NCBI GenBank assembly: GCA_021808665.1
Contig: JAKBBA010000033.1
Location: 1-37,541 of the forward strand
Reading direction: 5' to 3'
Origin: Actinomycetes bacterium
Lineage (GTDB): Bacteria > Actinomycetota > Acidimicrobiia > Acidimicrobiales > Palsa-688
DNA length: 37,541 nt
Shown: positions 11,291 through 21,588 of the stretch, piece after piece
Position numbering within the stretch: position 1 is the stretch's first letter
How the letters are laid out: each line of letters opens with the position of its first letter
Translations under genes and position numbers: made by a program
Notes under the pieces: generated by a model
What the model was told of the DNA's origin: nothing
What the model saw: the letters and a program-made list of their open reading frames with translations, nothing else
The model's database searches: none

Positions 11291-12325
11291 TCACACGGTG
11301 GGCCTTGAGCGTCCTCGTACGCCTACGAGGGTGAACAGTCCCACAGCGAGCGCGGCGACCCCGAAGGGGACGTCCCCGAGAGCCCCGTGGACGTAGGACG
11401 GGGCTAGCACCAGGCCTGAGAGCAAAGCGGTCCACGCCCACAGGATCAGCACCGACCTGGTCTGGCCGTGGCCGAGGCGCATCAGCCGGTGGTGGAGATG
11501 GTTCTTGTCAGCCTCGGCGGGGCTCATTCGACGGCCAGCTCTGCGGATGATCGCGAAGGCTGTGTCCAGAATCGGTATCCCGAGTATTAGGAATGGGATT
11601 AGGACTGGGGCGAAGAAGAAGAACGTCCGGCCACTGAAATCCTGGTCAGTCTGGCCTACGACCGACATCGTCGAAGCCGCCATGAGCAGCCCTAGCATCA
11701 GCGCACCCGCGTCACCCATGAAGATCCGAGCAGGGTGAAAGTTGTGGGGTAAGAAACCGATCGTGACACCAGCAGCCAAGGCGCTGAAGAGCGGGCCGCT
11801 GCCCGGTTGGATCGTCCCCGCCTTGATCAACTGCTCCGAATAGAAGAAGAACGCCACCGCAGCGATCGCAACGATCCCGGCGGCGAGGCCGTCGAGGCCG
11901 TCGACGAGGTTGATTGCGTTGGCCATGCCGACCACCCACGCAACGGTCAGGATCGGCACCAGTCCGTTCGACAACACCACGGTGCCGACGAAAGGGGTGC
12001 GAAAGTACAGCATGTTCACACCGAATATGTACAGGCCGAGGCCGGCGAGTATCTGCCCGGAGAGCTTGGCGGGCGCGGACATGTCTCGGACGTCGTCGAA
12101 AGCACCCACTGCGAAAATTATCGACACTGCGACGACAACCCCGAGAGGATCCGACGAGCCCTGAAAAAGCGATCTCAAACCCGGAAGCTGTGAGGCGACA
12201 ACCATAGACACGAGAACTGCGACGTACATCGCCGTCCCCCCGAGGGTCGGCGTGGGCCTCTCGTGCACACGCCTTTCGTCGGGGGCTACGACGAATGAGA
12301 ACCTCAACGCGAGGCGTCGCACCAC
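11291..12325 (-). CDS. wecA: Polyprenyl-phosphate N-acetylhexosamine-1-phosphate transferase (WecA/MraY superfamily)
   Basis: Transfers a sugar-1-phosphate, probably GlcNAc-1-P, from the UDP-sugar to polyprenyl phosphate, starting a cell-envelope glycan. Motifs present are PDERRVH and LGGTAM at the N-terminus, FDDVRD, ANAINLVDGLDGLAAG, FMGDAGALMLG and KNHLHHRLMRLGH, with many membrane helices between. The HHLH-type C-terminal motif favours WecA/TagO over MraY. The first ATG/GTG/TTG in frame is GTG 12325, but the frame stays open upstream and encodes another expected membrane helix, so the true start may be a CTG at 12397, 10 bases after the glyA stop. In M. tuberculosis the homologue (rfe) lies between sua5 and the atp genes. 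Confidence 0.88.
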   Translation of the reverse strand: MVRRLALRFSFVVAPDERRVHERPTPTLGGTAMYVAVLVSMVVASQLPGLRSLFQGSSDPLGVVVAVSIIFAVGAFDDVRDMSAPAKLSGQILAGLGLYIFGVNMLYFRTPFVGTVVLSNGLVPILTVAWVVGMANAINLVDGLDGLAAGIVAIAAVAFFFYSEQLIKAGTIQPGSGPLFSALAAGVTIGFLPHNFHPARIFMGDAGALMLGLLMAASTMSVVGQTDQDFSGRTFFFFAPVLIPFLILGIPILDTAFAIIRRAGRRMSPAEADKNHLHHRLMRLGHGQTRSVLILWAWTALLSGLVLAPSYVHGALGDVPFGVAALAVGLFTLVGVRGRSRPTV

Positions 12326-12407
12326 GAACGTACCCAGCCAAGTCGTGGCGGCTGCGACGAGAGCGACCAGGCCGTAGTCGCCGTAGCCGGCGATCAGCCC
12401 ATCCCCG

Positions 12408-13637
12408 TCACGGGTAGGGGGTGAACTTCGAGCACAGCACCCCGACTTCTTCGCGGATCTCGGCTCCGAGCGCCTCGTCGCCGGGGGAGCGCAGCACAGT
12501 AGCGATCATCCGAGCTATGTGAGTCATCTCGGCTTCGGTCATTCCGGCGGTGGTCACGGCCGGCGTGCCGATACGAAGCCCTGAGGTCACGAACGCCGAG
12601 CGGGGATCGCCCGGGATCGTGTTCTTGTTGAGCGTGATACCGCTTCGGTCCAATGCCTCCTGGGCGACCTTGCCGGTGAGCTCGGAGTCGAAGGAACGCA
12701 AGTCGACGAGCATCAGGTGGTTGTCCGTCCCGCCGGAAACGATCCTGAAGCCCTCCCCGGCCAGTGCGGCGGCGAGCGCACGGGCGTTGGTGACTATCTG
12801 AGCGGCGTAGACGGCGAAATCCGCAGTAGAGGCCTCTTTGAACGCAACAGCTTTGGCGGCTATGACGTGTTCGAGGGGACCGCCTTGCAGCCCAGGGAAC
12901 ACCGCCTTGTCGACGGCGGAAGCGAGATCCGTTTTACAAAGGATCGTTCCGCCCCGCGGCCCGCGAAGCGTCTTATGGGTCGTGAACGTGACGATGTCAG
13001 CCACACCGACCGGGTTGGGGTGGACACCGCCGGCTATCAGACCAGCGATGTGGGCTGCGTCGAACATGAAAAGAGCACCGACGCTGTCAGCTATAGCTCG
13101 GATCGGCTCGGGATCGATTACCCTCGGATAGGCAGTGGCTCCTGCGACTATCAGCTTCGGCCGGTATTGTTTGGCTAAGGCCTCCAGTTGGTCCAAGTCG
13201 AGGCGCTCGTCGCTGTCGGTGACCCCGTAGGAGACGAAGTTGTAGAACTTCCCGCTGATGTTCACCGGCGATCCGTGGGTGAGATGCCCCCCCTGGTCGA
13301 GGCGCATGCCGAGGACGGTGTCTCCGGGGTCGAGCACTGCCAGGTACGCGGCCAGGTTGGCGTTCGCACCCGAGTGAGGCTGCACGTTGGCGTGCTCGGC
13401 TCCGAAAAGAGCGCACACCCGGCGCCTGGCCAGGTCCTCGACCTCGTCGACGATGGCATTGCCCCCGTAGTAACGCTTGTGGGGGTAACCCTCGGAGTAC
13501 TTGTTGGTTAGGACCGAACCGGTAGCGGCGAGGACCGCCTTGGACGCAAAGTTCTCGGAAGCTATCAGCTGAAGAGTCGTGTTCTGACGCTCCAGCTCTC
13601 GGTCGAGAATGTCGAACAGCTCACGGTCGTCGGTCAC
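12408..13637 (-). CDS. glyA: Serine hydroxymethyltransferase
   Basis: PLP enzyme converting serine and tetrahydrofolate to glycine and methylene-tetrahydrofolate. The PLP lysine is K222 in [13 protein letters not shown]. The N-terminal LIASENFAS and [13 protein letters not shown] motifs and the central [11 protein letters not shown] are all conserved. Length (409) is normal. The GTG start is directly preceded by GGGGAG, an unusually tight spacing, and overlaps the stop of a three-codon ATG ORF. It is the upstream partner of the wecA-like gene on the minus strand. Confidence 0.96.
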   Translation of the reverse strand: MTDDRELFDILDRELERQNTTLQLIASENFASKAVLAATGSVLTNKYSEGYPHKRYYGGNAIVDEVEDLARRRVCALFGAEHANVQPHSGANANLAAYLAVLDPGDTVLGMRLDQGGHLTHGSPVNISGKFYNFVSYGVTDSDERLDLDQLEALAKQYRPKLIVAGATAYPRVIDPEPIRAIADSVGALFMFDAAHIAGLIAGGVHPNPVGVADIVTFTTHKTLRGPRGGTILCKTDLASAVDKAVFPGLQGGPLEHVIAAKAVAFKEASTADFAVYAAQIVTNARALAAALAGEGFRIVSGGTDNHLMLVDLRSFDSELTGKVAQEALDRSGITLNKNTIPGDPRSAFVTSGLRIGTPAVTTAGMTEAEMTHIARMIATVLRSPGDEALGAEIREEVGVLCSKFTPYP

Positions 13638-13645
13638 CTCCCCAT
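13634..13645 (-). promoter_or_regulatory. Three-codon ORF overlapping the glyA start
   Basis: On the minus strand ATG GGG AGG TGA (13645 to 13634) carries the glyA ribosome binding site within its codons, and its stop overlaps the glyA GTG (GTGA). A ribosome starting here would stop on the glyA start. This may be chance; no experiment can be inferred from the sequence. Confidence 0.2.
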
Positions 13646-13699
13646 CGTAGATGCTTCAGGGGTGTAGACGTTCGTCGCCGGGCCGGTAAGACTGTCAGG

Positions 13700-14638
13700 G
13701 TGCCGGGGCGTGTGAGGTTGGGTGTGGCGCTGATGGTGGACCACCCGACCGGACTTGAAGTCGCTGGTCTGCGGAGAGCTCTTGGGGATCCAAGCCTAGA
13801 GACGATCCCTGCGCACATCACGCTGGTACCGCCCGTCAACGTCAAGGAAGCGGACCTGCCCCGTGCGCTGGGGGTGCTTCGGGACGCCGCTGCTAGCGTC
13901 CCAGGACCTTTCGAGCTTAAGCTCGGTCCCCCCGCTAGCTTCCTGCCCGACAATCCAGTTTGCTACCTGACGGTCGGCGGTGACCAGGCTGCGCTTCGTT
14001 CGCTGAGGACCGTTCGCGACACGGTGTTCGCCGAGCCGCTCGAGCGGAAGCTTTCGTGGCCTTGGGTTCCCCACGTGACCATCCTCGACGGTGGCGAGCC
14101 GGACAAGATCCGGGCGGCCCTGAGCTGCCTCGGGTCCTACAAGGCCGCGGCTATCTTCGACCGCCTAGTGTTACTCGAGCTTGGACCTGGCCGTTCCTGG
14201 CGGCCCCGCGCTGACGTCCTCGTGGGCCGGCGGGTTCGAGTAGCCACGGGAGGATTGCCCGTCGAGATCACTTTCTCGAGGCTCCCCGACGCCGAGCTGC
14301 CCATGCTGGAACCGTCCGGAGTCGATCCGCCCGGCGCTGACAGGCTCGCTTTGGATCGGGCCGAGCCCGATTGGTTGGTGGCTCCGGTGTTCGCAGCAGC
14401 CCGTCGCGAAGGTTCTTTGTGCGGGATTGCCGGGGCTTGGGTGGACAGGTCCGGCCCTCTAGTGACGGTGTGGGTCCACGCTGCTAAGCGACGTCAGGGG
14501 ATAGGCGCGATGCTCCTGGGGCAACTCGAATCCAGGCTTCGCCAGGAAGGATGGCGATTCGAGCAGCTCAGCGCTGTCGGACCTGGCGGCTTCTTCGAGC
14601 GGCGAAGCTCGTGGTGCGTGGCCGCTGGGCGTACCTGA
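13700..14638 (+). CDS. 2H phosphoesterase-GNAT acetyltransferase fusion
   Basis: Two domains in one 312-residue frame. Residues 1-180 are a 2H phosphoesterase (LigT/2'-5' RNA ligase superfamily), with paired HxT motifs at H39-T41 (PAHITLVPP) and H125-T127 (PHVTILDGG); such enzymes hydrolyse or form 2'-5' or cyclic phosphodiesters. Residues about 195-312 resemble a GNAT acetyltransferase, with acetyl-CoA motif RRQGIGAMLL at 264-273 after the strand VTVWVHA. The substrate of either half is unknown. Start is GTG 13700; GTG 13712 is also possible and gives MRLGVALMVD. It is divergent from glyA and ends nine bases from the convergent glpX stop, so it is monocistronic. Confidence 0.8.
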   Translation: MPGRVRLGVALMVDHPTGLEVAGLRRALGDPSLETIPAHITLVPPVNVKEADLPRALGVLRDAAASVPGPFELKLGPPASFLPDNPVCYLTVGGDQAALRSLRTVRDTVFAEPLERKLSWPWVPHVTILDGGEPDKIRAALSCLGSYKAAAIFDRLVLLELGPGRSWRPRADVLVGRRVRVATGGLPVEITFSRLPDAELPMLEPSGVDPPGADRLALDRAEPDWLVAPVFAAARREGSLCGIAGAWVDRSGPLVTVWVHAAKRRQGIGAMLLGQLESRLRQEGWRFEQLSAVGPGGFFERRSSWCVAAGRT

Positions 14639-14647
14639 GACGGCTTG

Positions 14648-15655
14648 TCACGCGAATGGGATCGAGGTGTAGGTGGCGAGCTTCTGGAACTGGTGGTGCG
14701 CTGTGATGCGCCGGACGGTGCCGGACTTGGATCGCATCACCAGAGATTCGGTGATGGCCCCCCTGGCGTCGTAACGGACACCTCGGAGCAACTCCCCGTC
14801 GGTGATGCCGGTAGCAGCGAAGAAGCAGTTGTCCCCGCTCACCAAGTCGTCAATGCCCAAAACTTTCGACACGTCATAGCCCAGTGCCGCAGCCGTCTTC
14901 GCCTCGGCCTCGTCGCGGGGTGCCAGGCGGCCTTGTATCTCTCCTCCCATGCTCTTGAGCGCAGCTGCTGCTATCACGCCCTCCGGTGTTCCACCCACCC
15001 CGAAGAGGACGTCGGCGCCCGAGTCCTCGCTGGCGGTAGCGATCGCCCCGGCGACGTCCCCGTCTGTGATCAGACGGATACGGGCGCCAGCGGTTCGGAC
15101 CTCCTCGATCAGGCCCTCATGGCGGGGGCGGTCCAAGATCACGGCTGTCAGGTCCCTGACCTTTTCTCCCTTGGCCTTGGCGATCTCCTTTAGGTTTTCG
15201 GTAGGGGACAGCACCAAGCTGACCCGTCCCGCCGCCTCGGGACCTACCGCTATCTTCTCCATGTACACGCATGGGCCGGGGTTGAACATCGTGCTCCGCT
15301 CGCTGACGGCTATGACGGCGAGCGCTCCACCACGACCGAGAGCCGTGGGTCGAGTGCCGTCGATCGGGTCGACCGCCACGTCGGTCTGAGGCGGCGTGCC
15401 GTCACCGACCCGCTCCCCGTTGTAGAGCATCGGCGCCTCGTCTTTCTCCCCTTCGCCGATCACGACCACCCCGTCCATGTGGACCTGCGCCAGCACGATC
15501 CGCATCGCGTCGACCGCTGCTGCGTCGGCTCCGTCCTTGTCGCCGCGTCCCATCCAACGCGACGCTGCCATCGCAGCAGCTTCCGTGACGCGGACAAGCT
15601 CTAAGGCCAAGTTGCGGTCAGGGGCTTGCGGCTGGAATATCGTGTCATCGCTCAC
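14648..15655 (-). CDS. glpX: Fructose-1,6-bisphosphatase class II
   Basis: Dephosphorylates fructose-1,6-bisphosphate in gluconeogenesis. Class II motifs are present: [13 protein letters not shown] (residues 64-76), metal-site DPIDGT (96-101) and GGTPEGV. I chose GTG 15655 because it gives the usual N-terminus ([14 protein letters not shown]) and length (335). The frame is open to 15694, but that would overlap the divergent glycosyltransferase start. GlpX is the usual FBPase of Actinobacteria. It feeds hexose phosphate to the glycogen and cell-wall genes nearby, though no direct link is shown. Confidence 0.94.
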   Translation of the reverse strand: MSDDTIFQPQAPDRNLALELVRVTEAAAMAASRWMGRGDKDGADAAAVDAMRIVLAQVHMDGVVVIGEGEKDEAPMLYNGERVGDGTPPQTDVAVDPIDGTRPTALGRGGALAVIAVSERSTMFNPGPCVYMEKIAVGPEAAGRVSLVLSPTENLKEIAKAKGEKVRDLTAVILDRPRHEGLIEEVRTAGARIRLITDGDVAGAIATASEDSGADVLFGVGGTPEGVIAAAALKSMGGEIQGRLAPRDEAEAKTAAALGYDVSKVLGIDDLVSGDNCFFAATGITDGELLRGVRYDARGAITESLVMRSKSGTVRRITAHHQFQKLATYTSIPFA

Positions 15656-15680
15656 GCGGCGAATGTAGCCTGAACGGAAG

Positions 15681-17348
15681 GTGCCTGACCCCACCTCAGG
15701 GTGGCGGCGCAGGTATTATCTATCGGTGGTGGAGACGACCGCATCCCGACGCGCGCAGGCGTCGACCTCAGGTTCGATTGTCGAGACACTTTTCGGGGAG
15801 ACAGTTCCCAGTCCCCTGCTCGTTGCTGCAGGCGGGATCGCTGTAGCCATATGCGTGGCTCTGCGTTTTTGGACTCCCAGCGCGCTGTGGCTAGACGAGA
15901 CGATAAGTGTCGACATAGCCCGCCTCCCCGTGACTCAGATCCCGCACGCCTTGAGCCACGACGGTGCGCCGCCCCTCTATTACCTGATCCTGCACTTTTG
16001 GATGAGACTGTTCGGCGAGGGAGACTTCGCTGTTAGAGCCCTTTCGGGGGTGATCAGCGTGGCGACACTGCCGCTTTTCTGGGTTGCTGGTCGGCGTATC
16101 GGCGGTCGGCGCGTCGCCTGGGTGAGCTTCTTTCTTGCGCTGTCCTCCCCGTTCGCTATCAACTACGCGACGGTCACACGTATGTACTCGCTGATGATCG
16201 CCGTCTCGCTCCTCGGTTACCTGGCTTTGAGCTCGGCTTACGAGAGCCCTTCGCGGCGCCGCCTCGTCGCTCTAGGAGCGAGCACCGCCGCCGTGTTGTA
16301 CACCCATTACTGGGGCATCTACCTGGTGGCAGCGGCCGGTGTGTGGCTGCTGTGGCGCATAAGGGTGTCAGGTCGGGGAAAGCCGGCTTTCAAGGCGATG
16401 TTCGTAGGGGGACTTCTTTGGATGCCCTGGGCGCCAGTGTTCGTGTTCCAGGCACTTCATACGGGTACCCCTTGGACTTCCGCAGCCAGCTTCTCGGACC
16501 TGCTGGCCATATTCGCCGACTGGAGCGGAGGCGGGCCGTGGGGGGGTCTGCTGATGTTCTCCACGTTCCTGGCCTTCATATTCGGGACTTTCGGCAGGAC
16601 AGCGGCACCGGGGACGATGGTGAGCGTGCAGGATCGTCACGGCAGGGTCCGACAGGTGCCAGCCGGTCCGGCTGTCGTCTTGGAAGCCAAACCTCGGCCG
16701 GGGATGGCGCCGCTCGTGGGAATTGCGCTGGCCACACTTGTCATCGCTGTGGTCGGCGGGATGATATCCAACGCTGCGTTCGTCGCCCGCTACACGGCGG
16801 TGGCGCTGCCCCTGTTCTTGCTCGTCATGTCGACTGGGATAGTGACCCTTCCTGGACGAAGGTTCAGAGTTGGAGTCCTCGCAGTCCTCGTGCTCGCCGG
16901 GATCATGAGCGGCCAAGCCCAGAACTCGTCGCAGCGCACTCAGGCGGTTAGCGTCGCTTCGATCCTCAACACCCAGACCCAGCCGGGGGACCTTGTCATC
17001 TACTGCCCTGACCAGTTGGGGCCGGCGGTCAACCGCCTTCTCAGCGTCAAAGGCGTCCAGCAGATCACTTTCCCGAGGGCGATAAGCCCGGCTTTGGTGG
17101 ACTGGGTCGACTACAAGTCGGTGATCGCATCGACCGACGTGTCGCAGTTCGCCCAGTCCGCTCTCGACAGAGTGTCGGGTGGCCAGACCGTTTGGCTCGT
17201 GTGGCGCAACGGTTACCCCGGCTTCGGCGGTGACTGCGGTTTCCTCGCCAGCTGGCTCGGCCTTTTGCGATCCCCCGGGGTGACACTTGTCCACGAAGAC
17301 GGCGCCAAGTACTACGAGTACGAGAACCTGACCCGATTCAGCAGTTGA
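15681..17348 (+). CDS. GT39/ArnT-like membrane glycosyltransferase
   Basis: A polytopic membrane protein of about 555 residues related to the protein-mannosyltransferase/ArnT (GT-C fold) group, which use lipid-linked sugar donors. The diagnostic acidic pair is D72-E73 in [10 protein letters not shown], followed by [12 protein letters not shown] and alternating hydrophobic helices to about residue 410, then a soluble C-terminal domain. Donor and acceptor cannot be read from sequence. The start is uncertain: GTG 15681 has GGAAG immediately before it, while GTG 15726 and 15729 leave more room for a promoter against divergent glpX. The flavoprotein gene follows after 106 bases. Confidence 0.78.
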   Translation: MPDPTSGWRRRYYLSVVETTASRRAQASTSGSIVETLFGETVPSPLLVAAGGIAVAICVALRFWTPSALWLDETISVDIARLPVTQIPHALSHDGAPPLYYLILHFWMRLFGEGDFAVRALSGVISVATLPLFWVAGRRIGGRRVAWVSFFLALSSPFAINYATVTRMYSLMIAVSLLGYLALSSAYESPSRRRLVALGASTAAVLYTHYWGIYLVAAAGVWLLWRIRVSGRGKPAFKAMFVGGLLWMPWAPVFVFQALHTGTPWTSAASFSDLLAIFADWSGGGPWGGLLMFSTFLAFIFGTFGRTAAPGTMVSVQDRHGRVRQVPAGPAVVLEAKPRPGMAPLVGIALATLVIAVVGGMISNAAFVARYTAVALPLFLLVMSTGIVTLPGRRFRVGVLAVLVLAGIMSGQAQNSSQRTQAVSVASILNTQTQPGDLVIYCPDQLGPAVNRLLSVKGVQQITFPRAISPALVDWVDYKSVIASTDVSQFAQSALDRVSGGQTVWLVWRNGYPGFGGDCGFLASWLGLLRSPGVTLVHEDGAKYYEYENLTRFSS

Positions 17349-17454
17349 CCCGTCGGAACGGATCCCCGAAGGTACGCTGCTACGCCGCCAACCCGCCGAG
17401 CTCGTTTCGTGGCCGTGCGGGTAAAGCCTGAGCTTTTATGAGAGGAAGCACGCT

Positions 17455-18986
<1,532 letters not shown>

Positions 18987-18990
<4 letters not shown>

Positions 18991-20312
18991 GCAGGATCTG
19001 GTACTGCCGCAACTGCGGTTACGAGGTCGGATCGCGGGGTCGCTGTCACGCATGCAAGGAGAAGCTGACGCCCTCAGCCCTCGCGGAGTTGTCGCCCGGC
19101 CCTGAAGAGGACGAGGTTGGTTATCGCATCGACGGTTGGGGTGGCGCCGAACGCGGTGAGCTGATCGTCCGCCTTAACGACCTGGGCATCCCCCACCGCT
19201 TTGAGGACGAAGAGCTCGTAGTGGACGCCTCCGACGAGTCGCGCGTCGATGACCTCGTCGCCGTCCTCGGCGACCTTCTCAGGCCGCGCCGCCTCAGAGT
19301 TTCCACGGCGAACGGCGCCGAAGGGGACGAGGATGCTGACGGCGAGGACCCAGACGGCGAGGACTTCGGCTTTGAAAGCGCGGGGGTGGCGGGTGGCGAC
19401 ACCGCCGGCGGCGGTGACACAGGGGTATCGGGAGAGGCCCAGGGTGACACCGGCCGGGTCGCAACTGACTCCGGCGGCGAGGAGAACTCTGAGGTTAAAG
19501 CCGCTGTCGAACTGCTCTCTGACGCTGTGTCACGCCTATGTGATGACCCGACTGACATGCAAGCGGACGCCGACGTGGCTGAGGCTTCGGCTTCGGTTTT
19601 CACCGTCGAACGTTACGGGCGTTTCGACGAGCAGCAGTGGGCAGCGGTGGGCCGGGTCACCCGCCAGCTGCTGGCCCTACTCGGCGCTGAGGAAGCCATG
19701 GACGAGGCGATCGCCACGCAGGCAGCGGTCCTGCGTCGCCTGCTCCAAAAGCCGTCGGCCGGCCCGGACGCAGCCCAGCTTGGGGAGCCAGCCGGCGCAG
19801 ACGGTTCCGAGATCCCCGACGACGACCCATCCAAGGCCGGTGGCGCGACGCGCTCGGAGCGAACCGTCTATGAGCTCCCCGACTGGCTGCCCGACCAACG
19901 CGCCGAGCTCGAAGTGAGACTGTCTGCGGCGGGGATCGAATTCGAGTGGGACGGCGACGACCTATTGGTGCCCGCGGAGCGAGAGGAAGACGTCGACGGC
20001 ATCTTCGAGGACATTATCGGCGCCGCTGGCGACGACGACACCGACGAGGAGCGCTACCAGGCGCTGACCGAGTTGTTCGCCTCGACCGGCAGACTAGCCG
20101 CCGACCCTGCCGACACCGACCGCCAGGAGGCGGTCCGAGAGTGGGCGTCGCTCGTCGGTGGCTCTCCCCTTTTGGGAATGGACGAGGTCGACTGGTTTCG
20201 GATTATGTCCAAGCTTCGCGCTCTCCTCGCCGTCCTCGACTTGGACGGCGAGTTCGACTCGGTCGGCGCCCTTGCGCAAGAGATGCACGAACTCCTGCGG
20301 ACGGTCGTCTAA
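18987..20312 (+). CDS. Zinc-ribbon protein with tandem duplicated alpha/beta plus helical module
   Basis: Not a family I recognise. With TTG 18987 (overlapping the upstream stop as TTGA) it has 441 residues; the frame is open to 18843, but that part overlaps the flavoprotein gene. An N-terminal zinc ribbon uses C7, C10, C20 and C23. Two copies of one module follow: a small alpha/beta unit resembling DUF2007 (Y46-L98 and Y295-I344; compare ELIVRLNDLGIPHRF with ELEVRLSAAGIEFEW), each followed by a helical unit (169-255 and about 357-441; ELLSDAVSRLCDDP with ELFASTGRLAADP). A very acidic Gly-rich linker sits in copy 1. No catalytic residues or signal peptide are evident. An adaptor or regulatory role is speculation. 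Confidence 0.75.
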
Positions 20313-20313
20313 G

Positions 20314-20326
20314 CGGGGCTTCGCCC
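20314..20326. terminator. Weak hairpin between convergent genes
   Basis: CGGG (20314-20317) and CCCG (20323-20326) can pair around GCTTCG in the 41-base space between the zinc-ribbon gene and the convergent M20 gene. An alternative register pairs GGGC with GCCC around TTC. The stem is short and lacks a T-run, so termination is a guess from position. Confidence 0.25.
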
Positions 20327-20353
20327 GTAGCATGGCCGGGACGCCGGGAGGTT

Positions 20354-21529
20354 TCAGCGGAACTGGGCGTAAAGCCTGGCGAAGGCCTCGCACGCTTGCG
20401 CTAGGCGCTCGACGGTCACGTACTCGTCGTCGCCGTGCGCCTGGTCTATCGCTCCTGGCCCGCACACCACCGCCGGCATCTTGGCCTGGTTCCTGACGAA
20501 CCTGGCGTCGGTCGTGAACGTCATGCCGATGACGTCGGGGTCCCACCCGGTGACCGACGCGACGCACGAACGAACCATCGACGCGAAAGGGTCGTTGGAG
20601 GGCATCTCGCTCGCCTCGCCGAAGGTGTCCACCTCGAAGGTGTAGCTGAGGCCGTCCGCTGCTGCCCCGTCGATCCTGGCGATGATCTCCTCTGTGGCGG
20701 ACGAAACGGTGGCGCCTGGAAGAAGTCGGCGGTCGACTCCGACTACGCAGCTTTCTGCGACAGTGTTGAAAGCACTGCCTCCGTTTATGATCCCGACGTT
20801 GGCGCTGGGCGCGCCGAGCAGGGGGTGCTCGGGGCCGCCGAAGTCGGCTCCGTGCAGAGCAAGCACCACGCGCGCAGCGTGCTCGATCGCCGAAACGCCT
20901 TCCCGGGGGCGGCTTCCGTGCGCCGGCTTTCCCGCCACGACGACCCTCCCTTGGAGCAGGCCGCGCTCTGCGACGCACACGGCAAGGTCGGTCGGCTCGG
21001 GGATCAGGCAGGCGTCGCCGGCTATAAGTCCCATGTCGAGGAGGACGTTCGTGCCGAGGGCTCCGCCACGCTCTTCGTCGGCGACGAGATGGAAGACTAT
21101 GTTCGCACCAGGCACACCCCCGGACCGCTCAAGCGTGTCTAAGGCCGTGATAGCGGCGGCTATACCCCCTTTCATGTCGGCGGAACCTCGCCCGAAGAGC
21201 TTGCCGTCGAGCACTCTGGGGCTGAAAGGGTCGCCGCTCCACGCCGGGGCGTTGACCGGTACCACGTCGAGGTGGCCGTTGACGATGAGAGTCCTCCTCG
21301 AAGGATCGGGACCGTCGGGGTGTGGGATCTCTGCCACGAGCGACAACCTTCCCGGCGAGGGCTCGATCCTGGTCCAGCGCGGATCCCAATGTTGCAGAGC
21401 GGAGCGGACCACTCCTTCGATGGGCGTTTCGTTCCCCGGTGGGTTGCGGGTGTCAACCGAAACCATCTCCTTGGTCAGCTCCAAGAGGCGTTCGACGTCG
21501 ACGAGGGAGGATCCTGCGCTGTAGGTCAC
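20354..21529 (-). CDS. M20-family metallopeptidase (ArgE/DapE-like deacylase)
   Basis: Zinc-dependent amidohydrolase of the ArgE/DapE/ACY1/CPG2 group. Metal and catalytic residues are all present: H86 and D88 (NGHLDVVP), D118 (GRGSADMKGG), E152-E153 (ADEERGG), E178 (IPEPTD) and H365 (DQAHGDDEY). The dimerisation domain lies between about 185 and 300. Length (391) is normal. Members deacylate acetylornithine, succinyl-diaminopimelate or other N-acyl amino acids; the sequence alone does not tell which, and no arginine or lysine pathway gene is adjacent. It is divergent from meaB by 59 bases. Confidence 0.88.
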   Translation of the reverse strand: MTYSAGSSLVDVERLLELTKEMVSVDTRNPPGNETPIEGVVRSALQHWDPRWTRIEPSPGRLSLVAEIPHPDGPDPSRRTLIVNGHLDVVPVNAPAWSGDPFSPRVLDGKLFGRGSADMKGGIAAAITALDTLERSGGVPGANIVFHLVADEERGGALGTNVLLDMGLIAGDACLIPEPTDLAVCVAERGLLQGRVVVAGKPAHGSRPREGVSAIEHAARVVLALHGADFGGPEHPLLGAPSANVGIINGGSAFNTVAESCVVGVDRRLLPGATVSSATEEIIARIDGAAADGLSYTFEVDTFGEASEMPSNDPFASMVRSCVASVTGWDPDVIGMTFTTDARFVRNQAKMPAVVCGPGAIDQAHGDDEYVTVERLAQACEAFARLYAQFR

Positions 21530-21588
21530 GGCACGAGCCTACGACGACTGGCGGGGCGCCCGGGTCGGCGGGACATACTTATCGGGAC

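Noticed and set aside
11263..11292. Inverted repeat GACTAG/CTAGTC as atpC terminator
   Set aside because: Only 6 bp with an 18-base loop and no T-run; too weak to annotate.
17349..17454. Promoter before the flavoprotein gene
   Set aside because: TTGACC at 17345 and TACGCT at 17373 are 22 bases apart, too far for a normal promoter.
19333..19364. Short direct repeat of GACGGCGAGGAC in the zinc-ribbon gene
   Set aside because: Two copies encoding an acidic DGED linker; low-complexity coding sequence, not a mobile or regulatory repeat.
20094..20978. 294-codon minus-strand Arg-rich frame between the zinc-ribbon gene and the M20 gene
   Set aside because: Very Arg/Pro-rich translation typical of a wrong frame in G+C-rich DNA; covers the real M20 gene in another frame.
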